This document shows positions 6,413 through 13,549 of a DNA stretch of 33,607 bases, piece by piece. Source of the DNA: CAZFPA01 sp964520975 (lineage in GTDB: Bacteria; Bacillota; Negativicutes; Selenomonadales; Selenomonadaceae); contig CAZFPA010000018.1 in the NCBI GenBank assembly GCA_964520975.1, forward strand, positions 1 through 33,607, read 5' to 3'. The notes below the pieces were generated by a model that saw only the letters and a list, made by a program, of their open reading frames with translations, did no database searches and was not told the origin of the DNA. The stretch's first letter is position 1. Every line of letters begins with the position of its first letter. A program made the translations under genes and the position numbers.

Positions 6413-7612
6413 ATGAAAAAAGAATTGCTGCGGCGCTTTCTGCTGGCCGGGCTGTTGCTTGGGGCGGTATTGGCCCTTTATCAGTATAGCCAGGTGGAAA
6501 AGCCGGCTTTAGTGAATATGGAAGGACAGACGTTCACCCCGGCCGTTGTGACCGAGGTGCTCCGGGACAATCAACAGGAAAATGGCAGCCGTATCGGCGA
6601 TCAATTGGTCAGGGTGGAGCTGACTGCCGGCAGGCAGCGCGGTCAGCAGGTTGAGGCCAACTGTCCGAACGGCATGCTCTTTGGTGCTGTCTGTGTGCCG
6701 GGGCAGCAGATCATACTGCTGTCGAGCAATATGGGGCCGATGGGGGTCCATACGGTCTACAGCCTTGACCGTACATTGGCCATAGCTGCCTTTGTCGGCG
6801 GGTTCCTGGCTCTGCTCTGCCTGGTTGGTGGAGCGAAAGGACTCCGGTCTGCTATGGCGCTGCTCTTTACGTTTACGAGTTTTCTACTGCTCTTTTTTCC
6901 TATGCTGCTGCATGGGCATTCGCCCATTTTTGCCGCGGTGGTGACTTCGCTGCTTATTCTGGCCGCGACGGTCTACCTGATCAACGGCTGGAGCCTCAAG
7001 GCGTTAGCGGCCGGGACGGCTGCCTTCGGCGGCGTGCTGGCCGCCGGGCTCACTGCGGTTGGTTTTGGCTGGCTGGCCGGTCTGTCCGGCTATAATGTGT
7101 CGAATATAGAATCCCTTATGTTCATCCAGCAGAACACCGGAATCGATGTGGGGCAGCTGCTGTTTGCCGGTATTTTGTTTGCGAGTCTTGGCGCTGTGCT
7201 GGATATTGCCATGGATGTGGCCGCGGCGGCGGATGAGCTGCGGCGCCACAATCCCGCGCTGGGGGCTCGCCGGCTTTTTGCCAGCGGCATGCACATCGGG
7301 CGGGATGTGATGGGAACCATGGCAACGACGCTCATCCTGGCTTTCTTTGGCGGGTCCCTGGGCATCTGGGTGCTCGATTATGTCTACGCGCTTCCTTATC
7401 TGCAGCTCGTGAATTCGAATGCTGTAGGCATTGAGGTTATGCAGGGGCTTTCCGGCAGTGTGGGCGTCATCCTGACGGTTCCGCTGGCCGCGGCGCTCAG
7501 TGCGTGGCTGCCGGAAGGCGCTGCCCGTGTTATGAACTGGTCGGTGACAAATAGAAACAGGGTACAAATGTATTTATGCAGGAAACTAAATACAAAAAAT
7601 CTTGCAAAATAA
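6413..7612 (+). CDS. YibE/F family multi-pass membrane protein
   Basis: The 399-residue protein has an N-terminal hydrophobic anchor (about 9-24), a soluble segment of about 100 residues, and then some seven or eight hydrophobic helices. The late segment with MDVAAAADELRRHNP, SGMHIGRDVMGTM and LILAFFGGSLG is the YibE/F signature. The family's function has not been established; transport has been suggested, but the sequence does not name a substrate. It starts 21 bases after the phosphatase gene and no terminator intervenes, so it is probably cotranscribed and phosphate-regulated. That suggests a role in phosphate or metal handling, as inference only. The -35 of the next promoter overlaps its 3' end. 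Confidence 0.88.
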   Translation: MKKELLRRFLLAGLLLGAVLALYQYSQVEKPALVNMEGQTFTPAVVTEVLRDNQQENGSRIGDQLVRVELTAGRQRGQQVEANCPNGMLFGAVCVPGQQIILLSSNMGPMGVHTVYSLDRTLAIAAFVGGFLALLCLVGGAKGLRSAMALLFTFTSFLLLFFPMLLHGHSPIFAAVVTSLLILAATVYLINGWSLKALAAGTAAFGGVLAAGLTAVGFGWLAGLSGYNVSNIESLMFIQQNTGIDVGQLLFAGILFASLGAVLDIAMDVAAAADELRRHNPALGARRLFASGMHIGRDVMGTMATTLILAFFGGSLGIWVLDYVYALPYLQLVNSNAVGIEVMQGLSGSVGVILTVPLAAALSAWLPEGAARVMNWSVTNRNRVQMYLCRKLNTKNLAK

Positions 7613-7630
7613 ATGTATTGGTGCTAATAT
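7602..7630 (+). promoter_or_regulatory. Promoter of the T-box-iorAB operon
   Basis: TTGCAA (7602-7607) and TAATAT (7625-7630) are 17 bp apart, with the -35 overlapping the last codons of the YibE/F gene. Transcription should start near 7637, just before stem I of the T-box. Confidence 0.7.
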
Positions 7631-7639
7631 AAGAAGCAT

Positions 7640-7909
7640 CATATGAAACGAAACCGATGACGGAGATATAAAATCCTTTACGCGCGCACAGAGAGCCGTG
7701 GATGCTGAGAGCATGGCCGAGGAGCGGTTGGATAAATGGACTCCGGAGGGTCGTGCGAAAGGCTGCAGCTGAGTAACATGGGACGCAGGCCTGCGTTATC
7801 GGGCAGGGATGTCATGGGCATCCTCAGGAAAGCGGCTGTTTCGGCAGCAAGCAAAGGTGGTACCGCAGATGAGAGCATCTGTCCTTAGATAAGGACAGGT
7901 GCTTTTTTT
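7640..7909 (+). promoter_or_regulatory. T-box leader with tryptophan (UGG) specifier
   Basis: A T-box senses the charging of a tRNA: uncharged tRNA stabilises the antiterminator and allows transcription. The T-box core GGTGGTACCGC lies at 7856-7866. Stem I closes with CGGAG (7661-7665) / CTCCG (7741-7745). The next helix is ATCC (7673-7676) / GGAT (7730-7733). Between them the 3' side of the specifier loop reads AAATGGA (7734-7740), placing codon UGG (7737-7739) before the conserved A. GAGAGCC (7691-7697), typical of the upper stem I, is present. Hairpins in 7760-7835 fit stems II and III. The UGGN bulge reads UGGU, which would pair with the G73 of bacterial tRNA-Trp only by wobble. It fills the 320-base gap 7613-7932. 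Confidence 0.9.
7874..7909 (+). terminator. Conditional terminator of the T-box
   Basis: A 13-bp stem (7874-7886 / 7891-7903, one G-U pair, loop AGAT) runs into seven T at 7903-7909, 24 bases before the iorA start codon. A second perfect hairpin CAGATG-AGAG-CATCTG (7866-7881) shares bases with this stem and cannot form at the same time. Confidence 0.88.
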
Positions 7910-7932
7910 ATGGAATGAGGAGTGTGGAGAGT

Positions 7933-9738
7933 ATGGCAAAGAAGCTTTTGATGGGAAATGAAGCGATTGCGCTCGGAGCAATCCGGGCGGGGGTCGATGT
8001 AGTATCCGGCTATCCGGGGACGCCGTCCACAGAGGTGCTGGAGACGATTGCCCGGCATCGCCCGGCGGAGACCTATATCGAATGGTCCATCAATGAAAAG
8101 GCGGCGATGGAGGTGGCGGCCGGAGCGGCCTACGCAGGAGCGCGAGCGCTGGTGACCATGAAGCAGGTCGGGCTCAACGTGGCCAGTGATCCGCTTATGA
8201 GCCTGTCCTATATCGGGGTAAAGGGCGGTATGGTCGTGCTGGTGGCGGATGATCCCGGGCCGATTTCCTCACAGACGGAGCAGGATACACGGCATTTTGC
8301 CCAGTATGCGCATCTGCCGATTTTTGATCCGGCATCCCCGGAGGACGCGTACCGGCTTATCGGTGAAGCCTTTGCCTATTCGGAAAAGTACCATACGCCG
8401 GTGATCTTCCGGCCGACGACGCAGATCTGTCATGCCTGTGCGAGCATTGAGACCGACGATGTGCGCTTGTCACATGCGATGGAGGGGTTTGTGAAAGACA
8501 GGAAATGGGTGATTTTCCCACGCCTGTCGTATGAAAACCATCTGCGCATCATCGAGCAGGAAAAGGTGCTCGGTGAGGTGTTCTCAGATTTTGCCTACAA
8601 CCGGCTGCAGGATGTACCGGGCGCGCAGCGCGGTATCGTATCGGGCGGTGTATCCTCGGCCTATGTGCGGGAAGTGCTCGCGGATACGCAGGATGCGGTG
8701 CGGACACTGGAGCTTGCGGTGCCGCATCCGCTGCCGGAACGGCTGGTCCGCAAATTCCTCACCGGCCTTACCGATGTGCTGGTAGTCGAGGAGCTTGACC
8801 CGGTTTTAGAGGACGCACTGCTGCGCCTCTGCGGTCAGTATCATCTGGCGGTGACAATCCATGGCCGCAGCACGGGGGAGACGAAGATCGCCGGAGCCAA
8901 CCATTATGAGGATGTGCGGGCAGCGGTGGATGGATTCATGGGACGGGAGCCGCAGGCAAAGGAAAAGCCCGCGCTGCCGCCGCTGCCGGTTCGTCCGCCG
9001 GTGCTTTGTGCCGGCTGTCCGCACCGTGGCTCGTTCTACGCCGTCAAGACGGCGATGAAACGGCAGAAAGAGGATGCGGTGTTTACGGGAGACATTGGCT
9101 GCTATACGCTGGGCAATGCGAAACCGCTTGATATGGTGGATACCTGCCTGTGCATGGGGGCGGATATCACGATGGCGCAGGGGCTGCATCGGGTGGAACC
9201 GAACCGTAAGCATATTGCCTTTATCGGGGACTCCACCTTTTTCCATACCGGCATCCCCGGCATCATCAATGCGGTCTACAACGAAACGGATATTACCGTC
9301 ATCATTCTGGATAATTCGACGACCGCGATGACCGGCCACCAGCCGCATCCGGGAACCGGACGCACCATGATGGGGAACATGACGGAAAAGCTGCATATCG
9401 ATCAGGTGCTGGCCGGCTGCAACGTGAAGTGCATCAAAAAGGCGAATCCGCTGCAGCTGGAGGAGGCGGTGGCGGCAGTCACGGAGGCCGTGGCGTTTCC
9501 CGGTGTATCCGTGGTCATCTTTGAGGAGCCCTGCATCGCGTTGTTCAAATCCCGGCCCAAGCTGCAGGTAGATGCTGCGAAATGCGTGGGCTGCCGGCGC
9601 TGTGTGCAGGAGATCGGCTGCCCGGCGATTTCGCTGACGGCGGCGGGAAAGGCCCTTATTGATGAGAATCTTTGCTATGGCTGTGATCTCTGCAGCCAGC
9701 TTTGCCCGACCGGGGCGATTGGAGGGAGCAAGAAATGA
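7933..9738 (+). CDS. iorA: Indolepyruvate:ferredoxin oxidoreductase alpha subunit
   Basis: IorA is the catalytic thiamine-diphosphate subunit that, with IorB, interconverts arylpyruvates (from Trp, Phe, Tyr) and aryl-acetyl-CoA plus CO2 using ferredoxin. The 601 residues contain the N-terminal pyrimidine-binding domain (SGYPGTPSTEV), a C-terminal TPP domain with GDIGCYTLG (386-394) and GDS...DN (432-461), and two [4Fe-4S] sites: cysteines 551, 554, 557, 563 and 581, 584, 587, 591. ATG 7933 is chosen because GAGGAG (7917-7922) lies 10 bases upstream and the product opens MAKKLLMGNEA as in relatives; ATG 7915 sits before the ribosome site. The Trp T-box ahead suggests the enzyme runs in the carboxylating, biosynthetic direction here. 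Confidence 0.96.
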   Translation: MAKKLLMGNEAIALGAIRAGVDVVSGYPGTPSTEVLETIARHRPAETYIEWSINEKAAMEVAAGAAYAGARALVTMKQVGLNVASDPLMSLSYIGVKGGMVVLVADDPGPISSQTEQDTRHFAQYAHLPIFDPASPEDAYRLIGEAFAYSEKYHTPVIFRPTTQICHACASIETDDVRLSHAMEGFVKDRKWVIFPRLSYENHLRIIEQEKVLGEVFSDFAYNRLQDVPGAQRGIVSGGVSSAYVREVLADTQDAVRTLELAVPHPLPERLVRKFLTGLTDVLVVEELDPVLEDALLRLCGQYHLAVTIHGRSTGETKIAGANHYEDVRAAVDGFMGREPQAKEKPALPPLPVRPPVLCAGCPHRGSFYAVKTAMKRQKEDAVFTGDIGCYTLGNAKPLDMVDTCLCMGADITMAQGLHRVEPNRKHIAFIGDSTFFHTGIPGIINAVYNETDITVIILDNSTTAMTGHQPHPGTGRTMMGNMTEKLHIDQVLAGCNVKCIKKANPLQLEEAVAAVTEAVAFPGVSVVIFEEPCIALFKSRPKLQVDAAKCVGCRRCVQEIGCPAISLTAAGKALIDENLCYGCDLCSQLCPTGAIGGSKK

Positions 9739-10325
9739 AAATGGACTGTTTATTGGCAGGAGTCGGCGGACAGGGAACGGTGCTGGCGTCCCGGCTCATT
9801 GCCCAGACGGCGATGGAGGCGCTGGGCCTTGCGGCGCATACCTCAGAAACCATTGGCATGGCGCAGCGCGGCGGCTCGGTGACGAGCCAGGTCCGCATCG
9901 GAGAGGGGGCCTGTGCACCGGCGATTCCGCTCGGTGGCGCGGAATTCATCCTGGGCTTTGAGCCCGCAGAGGCACTGCGGAATTTTCCCTATCTGAAAGA
10001 AGGCGGCACCGTGCTGGTGAGCCGCAATCCCATCCGGCCCGTCACTTCCTCCCTTGGCAGCGGCTATGCTCTGGAGGAGATTCTGCAGTATCTGCAGGAA
10101 AAGGCCGGTCGCTGTATTCTTGTGGATGGCAACGCTCTCTGTGCCCAAGCCGGTTCCGGCAAGGTGCTCAATGTCATTCTGCTCGGTGCGGCGGTGGCCG
10201 AGGGGCTGTTGCCATTTTCAGCGGCGCAGCTGCTGGCTGTGCTCGAGAAGCATGTACCCGCAAAGTTTGTGGAACTGAATCGGACAGCCTTTGAAATAGG
10301 CTGCAATTACAAAAGGCAGGCGTGA
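9735..10325 (+). CDS. iorB: Indolepyruvate:ferredoxin oxidoreductase beta subunit
   Basis: IorB is the smaller partner of IorA, homologous to the gamma domain of pyruvate:ferredoxin oxidoreductases. The 196 residues begin with the family's GVGGQGTVLASRLIA turn and SETIGMAQRGGSVTSQVRIG, both diagnostic. ATG 9735 overlaps the iorA stop in an ATGA junction, with GGAGGG (9721-9726) 8 bases upstream, so translation is probably coupled to give equal subunits. Longer in-frame starts inside iorA (such as 9702) lack a ribosome site. The ligase gene follows after four bases. Confidence 0.95.
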   Translation: MKMDCLLAGVGGQGTVLASRLIAQTAMEALGLAAHTSETIGMAQRGGSVTSQVRIGEGACAPAIPLGGAEFILGFEPAEALRNFPYLKEGGTVLVSRNPIRPVTSSLGSGYALEEILQYLQEKAGRCILVDGNALCAQAGSGKVLNVILLGAAVAEGLLPFSAAQLLAVLEKHVPAKFVELNRTAFEIGCNYKRQA

Positions 10326-10329
10326 TACT

Positions 10330-11568
10330 ATGAAAAAGGAACAGTTTGAAAAATTTCAGCGTGCGTTTCGCTACGCGGCAGAAAACAGCCCTTTCTATCG
10401 GGAGGTCTATAAGGCCGCCGGCATTGAACCAGGGGATATCAAGACACCGGAGGATATCCGGCAGTTGCCGACTACGGATAAATACGATCTGCGCCGCGCA
10501 TACCCGCTGGGCATCCAGGCGGTACCGGACGAGGAAGTTGTGCGCATTCATTCCTCCTCGGGCACGACGGGGCAGCCGGTCATCATTCCGTATACGGAAC
10601 AGGATGTCGAGACCTGGGGCATGATGATGGCGCGCTGCATGAAGGTCGCCGGGGTCACCCGGAAGGACAGGGTGCAGATCACACCGGGCTATGGTCTGTG
10701 GACTGCGGGCATCGGCTTCCAGCGCGGAGCGGAGATGCTCGGTGCCATGGCTATTCCGACGGGACCGGGCAATACGGAAAAGCAGCTGCAGATGATGATG
10801 GATCTGCATTCGACGATTCTCTGCGCTACCTCCTCCTATGCGTTGCTGCTCGCAGAGGAAATCACGCATCGCGGCATTAAGGATAAGATTCATCTGCAGC
10901 ATGCAATCATTGGCTCGGAACGCTGGGGCGACAAGATGCGCAGCCGTATCATCGGTGAGCTCGGTGTAGATATTTTCGATATTTACGGCCTGACGGAAGT
11001 CTACGGGCCGGGTATATCGGTGAGCTGCCATGAGCACCAGGGGCTTCATTACTGGGATGACCAGCTCTACTTTGAGATTCTGGACCCGGATACGGGGGAA
11101 GTGCTGCCGGACGGCGAGCTCGGTGAGCTCACCATCACGACGCTCACGAAGCAAGGGGCACCGCTGGTGCGCTATCGCACACATGACCTCACGCGTCTGT
11201 TGCCGGGAGAGTGCCCCTGCGGCCTGAAATATCCGCGGCATGACATCATTCTGGGCCGTACCGATGATATGATCAAGATCAAGGCGGTCAATATCTATCC
11301 GGGGCAGATCGAGGATGTACTCAAGGAAGTCGATGGCGTGAGCAGTGAATATCAGGTCGTGCTCGATCGTGGTCCGGATTATAAGGATTTCATGCTGCTG
11401 CGTGTGGAGCGCGAAGCGGGGACAGATCCTGCGGTTGTCGCACTGGCGGTGAAGAAGCGTTTCAAGGTGCGCATCGGTATTCTCATCGAGGTGGAGGCTG
11501 TTCCGCTGGGGAAATTGCCGCGCAGTGAAAAAAAGACAAAGCGCGTAGTTGATAAACGGTATTGCTGA
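10330..11568 (+). CDS. Phenylacetate-CoA ligase family protein (aryl-acid CoA ligase)
   Basis: The 412-residue enzyme should adenylate an aryl acid with ATP and form its CoA thioester. PaaK-family features are the phosphate-binding loop SSSGTTGQP (75-83), DIYGLTEVYGPG, YRTHDLTRLLPG, and the C-terminal hinge GRTDDMIKIKAVNIYPGQ. It starts four bases after iorB with only a weak ribosome site (purine-rich AAAGGCAGG further up), so translational coupling is likely. Placed with iorAB it could either activate arylacetates for reductive carboxylation or recover ATP from arylacetyl-CoA in the reverse direction. The Trp T-box favours the first, with indoleacetate or a mixture of arylacetates as substrates. 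The substrate cannot be read from the sequence. A terminator follows. Confidence 0.92.
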   Translation: MKKEQFEKFQRAFRYAAENSPFYREVYKAAGIEPGDIKTPEDIRQLPTTDKYDLRRAYPLGIQAVPDEEVVRIHSSSGTTGQPVIIPYTEQDVETWGMMMARCMKVAGVTRKDRVQITPGYGLWTAGIGFQRGAEMLGAMAIPTGPGNTEKQLQMMMDLHSTILCATSSYALLLAEEITHRGIKDKIHLQHAIIGSERWGDKMRSRIIGELGVDIFDIYGLTEVYGPGISVSCHEHQGLHYWDDQLYFEILDPDTGEVLPDGELGELTITTLTKQGAPLVRYRTHDLTRLLPGECPCGLKYPRHDIILGRTDDMIKIKAVNIYPGQIEDVLKEVDGVSSEYQVVLDRGPDYKDFMLLRVEREAGTDPAVVALAVKKRFKVRIGILIEVEAVPLGKLPRSEKKTKRVVDKRYC

Positions 11569-11572
11569 AATG

Positions 11573-11619
11573 AAACTCCTGGGAGAAAGGGAAAGAATTC
11601 CCCCGGGAGTTTCTTTTTG
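11573..11619 (+). terminator. Terminator of the iorAB-ligase operon
   Basis: The outer stem 11573-11583 / 11602-11612 (one T-G pair) encloses an inner GGGAAAGAATTCCC helix and is followed by TTTCTTTTT. It closes the T-box operon. Confidence 0.88.
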
Positions 11620-11650
11620 TCCTGTTTTGCGTACAGAATACGGGCAGCCC

Positions 11651-11680
11651 TTGTCCTCGGATATGTAATGATGTTAAAAT
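11651..11680 (+). promoter_or_regulatory. Promoter of the HD-GYP gene
   Basis: TTGTCC (11651-11656) and TAAAAT (11675-11680), 18 bp apart, with TG at 11672-11673 as an extended -10. A 13-bp tandem duplication follows directly. Confidence 0.5.
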
Positions 11681-11706
11681 AAAAGGAAGCATAAAAAGGA
11701 AGCATA
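11681..11706 (+). repeat. Perfect 13-bp tandem repeat in the 5' leader
   Basis: AAAAGGAAGCATA occurs at 11681-11693 and again at 11694-11706, at the predicted transcript start. Each copy contains an AAGGA ribosome-site-like core, but the working site GGAGGG lies closer to the gene. Confidence 0.85.
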
Positions 11707-11738
11707 CCGGGGATGCGGCCGGTGTTGGAGGGAAGACT

Positions 11739-13532
11739 ATGTATCATGAGATTTTGCATGTCTTAGTGTTTACGAAAGATGAGTCGTTAGCAGCGATATT
11801 GCGTGAGGTACCCGCGTTGGAGCATTTTGAGCATGTGTTTTTGCCGATTTCATCAGATTTTTCCGCTCTGGACTGTGCGGATGCGGACGTGGTGATTCTT
11901 GATGTGCCGCCGGAGCAGCTCCCGCAAAATATGCGCCAGGTCTGCGCGAGCGCGGCACCGCGCCTGGTCTATTGCGAGCGTGACGGGCAGTGCCTGCCGG
12001 CACCGCTGCTGGAGGAGATGGATGCCGTCTGGGCGGCACCGTTCGATGCACCGCGGCTGCAATTCTTTTTCAACAGATTGCTGCGCGAGGTAAAGCAGCG
12101 CAAGGATCTCTGGCTTTCCCAAAATCTCCTGGATACCACGATTGACAGTGTACCGGATCTCGTCTGGTTCAAGGATGTCAAGGGCGCGCATCGGAAGGTC
12201 AATCAGAGCTTCTGCGGCATGGTGGGGAAAACCAAGGAGCAGTGCCGCAACCGCGGGCATTACTACATCTGGGATATCGATGCGGAAGCCTATGCAAAAG
12301 GGGAATTCGTCTGTCTGGAATCCGAAAATGTGGTCATGCAGAAGAAAAAGACCTGTGTGTTTGATGAAAAAATACAGACAAAAAATGGTACGATGAAGCA
12401 GTTCACTACGTATAAATCCCCCATTTTCGATGAAGATGGCGCGCTGATTGGCACGATGGGCGTCGCGCATGATGTGACGGACTGGAAAAACATGAAATCG
12501 GAAATCCGTATTCTTTTGGATAGCCTGACCTATCCGGCACTGCTCATTGACAAGACGGACACCATTTTCATGGTCAATCCGGAGGCCAAGGCCATGTTCC
12601 ACCGGGAGAAAGAGGAGCTGGTAGGAAAGCAGTATGCGGACTGGAAGGTCACCGAGCTGGGGATTTCGCAGCCGCTGCGGCGGGGCGAACATCAGGAGCT
12701 TACCTATGCCTGCGGTGGTACAGCCAAGGCACTTGATATGAGTGAAGAGCCTATTTTTGATGTAGCGCAGCAGCTGGTCGGCACCTTCGTGCTGTTTCGT
12801 GATGTGACGGAACATAAGAATCACATGGCACTTATGACGAACTATCAGCGTCAGCTGGAATCCGAGGTGCGCCTGAAGACGCGTACCATCAATGATATGC
12901 AGAAGCGTATCCTCATCAGCTTTGCTGATCTGGTGACGAGCCGCGACAGCGCAACGGGCGATCACATCCGCAATACGAGCCTGTACGTGGATATATTGCT
13001 TGACGAGCTGTGCCGGGAGGGTGTGGTGCCGGCACGCAACAACGGTGAGCTCTGTCAGAATATATCACGGGCGGTGCCGCTGCATGATATCGGCAAGATT
13101 GCCATACCGGATGCGGTGCTGCAGAAGCAGGGCAAATACACACCGCAGGAATACACCTTGATGCGCCGCCATGCGGAGCTCGGACGGCGTATTCTCGCCA
13201 AGACGCTTGCTCCACTGGAGGACTTCAAATACTATAAGGTGGCTTCGGATATGGCCGCCTATCACCACGAACGCTGGGACGGCAATGGCTATCCACAGGG
13301 GCTGAAAGGAGAGGCGATTCCTCTGCCGGCCCGGATCATGGCGCTGGCGGATGTGTTCGATTCGCTGGTAGCGCACCGGTCCTTCCATCCGACACATACG
13401 GTTGATCAGGCCTATGTCATCATCAAGGCCGGTGCGGGGACGCAGTTTGATCCGGTTCTTACGGCGGCCTTCATTATGGCGCGGCCACAGATTGAGAAAT
13501 GCGTGCAGGAGAATGTCTATCAGATGAAATAA
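11739..13532 (+). CDS. PAS-PAS-HD-GYP protein, predicted cyclic-di-GMP phosphodiesterase
   Basis: The 597-residue protein should hydrolyse cyclic-di-GMP in answer to a signal sensed by its PAS domains. Residues 1-115 form an alpha/beta region that may be a degenerate receiver. PAS domains lie at about 130-250 (ending GTMGVAHDVTD) and 260-365 (ending GTFVLFRDVTE). A short helical linker leads to the HD-GYP domain at about 385-590. Its residues are intact: H409, HD of HDIGK (449-450), HH (509-510) and DGNGYP (514-519). No transmembrane helix is seen, so it is cytosolic. GGAGGG precedes ATG 11739. The next gene, another PAS protein, starts 17 bases after its stop and is probably cotranscribed. 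Confidence 0.92.
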   Translation: MYHEILHVLVFTKDESLAAILREVPALEHFEHVFLPISSDFSALDCADADVVILDVPPEQLPQNMRQVCASAAPRLVYCERDGQCLPAPLLEEMDAVWAAPFDAPRLQFFFNRLLREVKQRKDLWLSQNLLDTTIDSVPDLVWFKDVKGAHRKVNQSFCGMVGKTKEQCRNRGHYYIWDIDAEAYAKGEFVCLESENVVMQKKKTCVFDEKIQTKNGTMKQFTTYKSPIFDEDGALIGTMGVAHDVTDWKNMKSEIRILLDSLTYPALLIDKTDTIFMVNPEAKAMFHREKEELVGKQYADWKVTELGISQPLRRGEHQELTYACGGTAKALDMSEEPIFDVAQQLVGTFVLFRDVTEHKNHMALMTNYQRQLESEVRLKTRTINDMQKRILISFADLVTSRDSATGDHIRNTSLYVDILLDELCREGVVPARNNGELCQNISRAVPLHDIGKIAIPDAVLQKQGKYTPQEYTLMRRHAELGRRILAKTLAPLEDFKYYKVASDMAAYHHERWDGNGYPQGLKGEAIPLPARIMALADVFDSLVAHRSFHPTHTVDQAYVIIKAGAGTQFDPVLTAAFIMARPQIEKCVQENVYQMK

Positions 13533-13549
13533 GGGAGTGGGATACAAGT

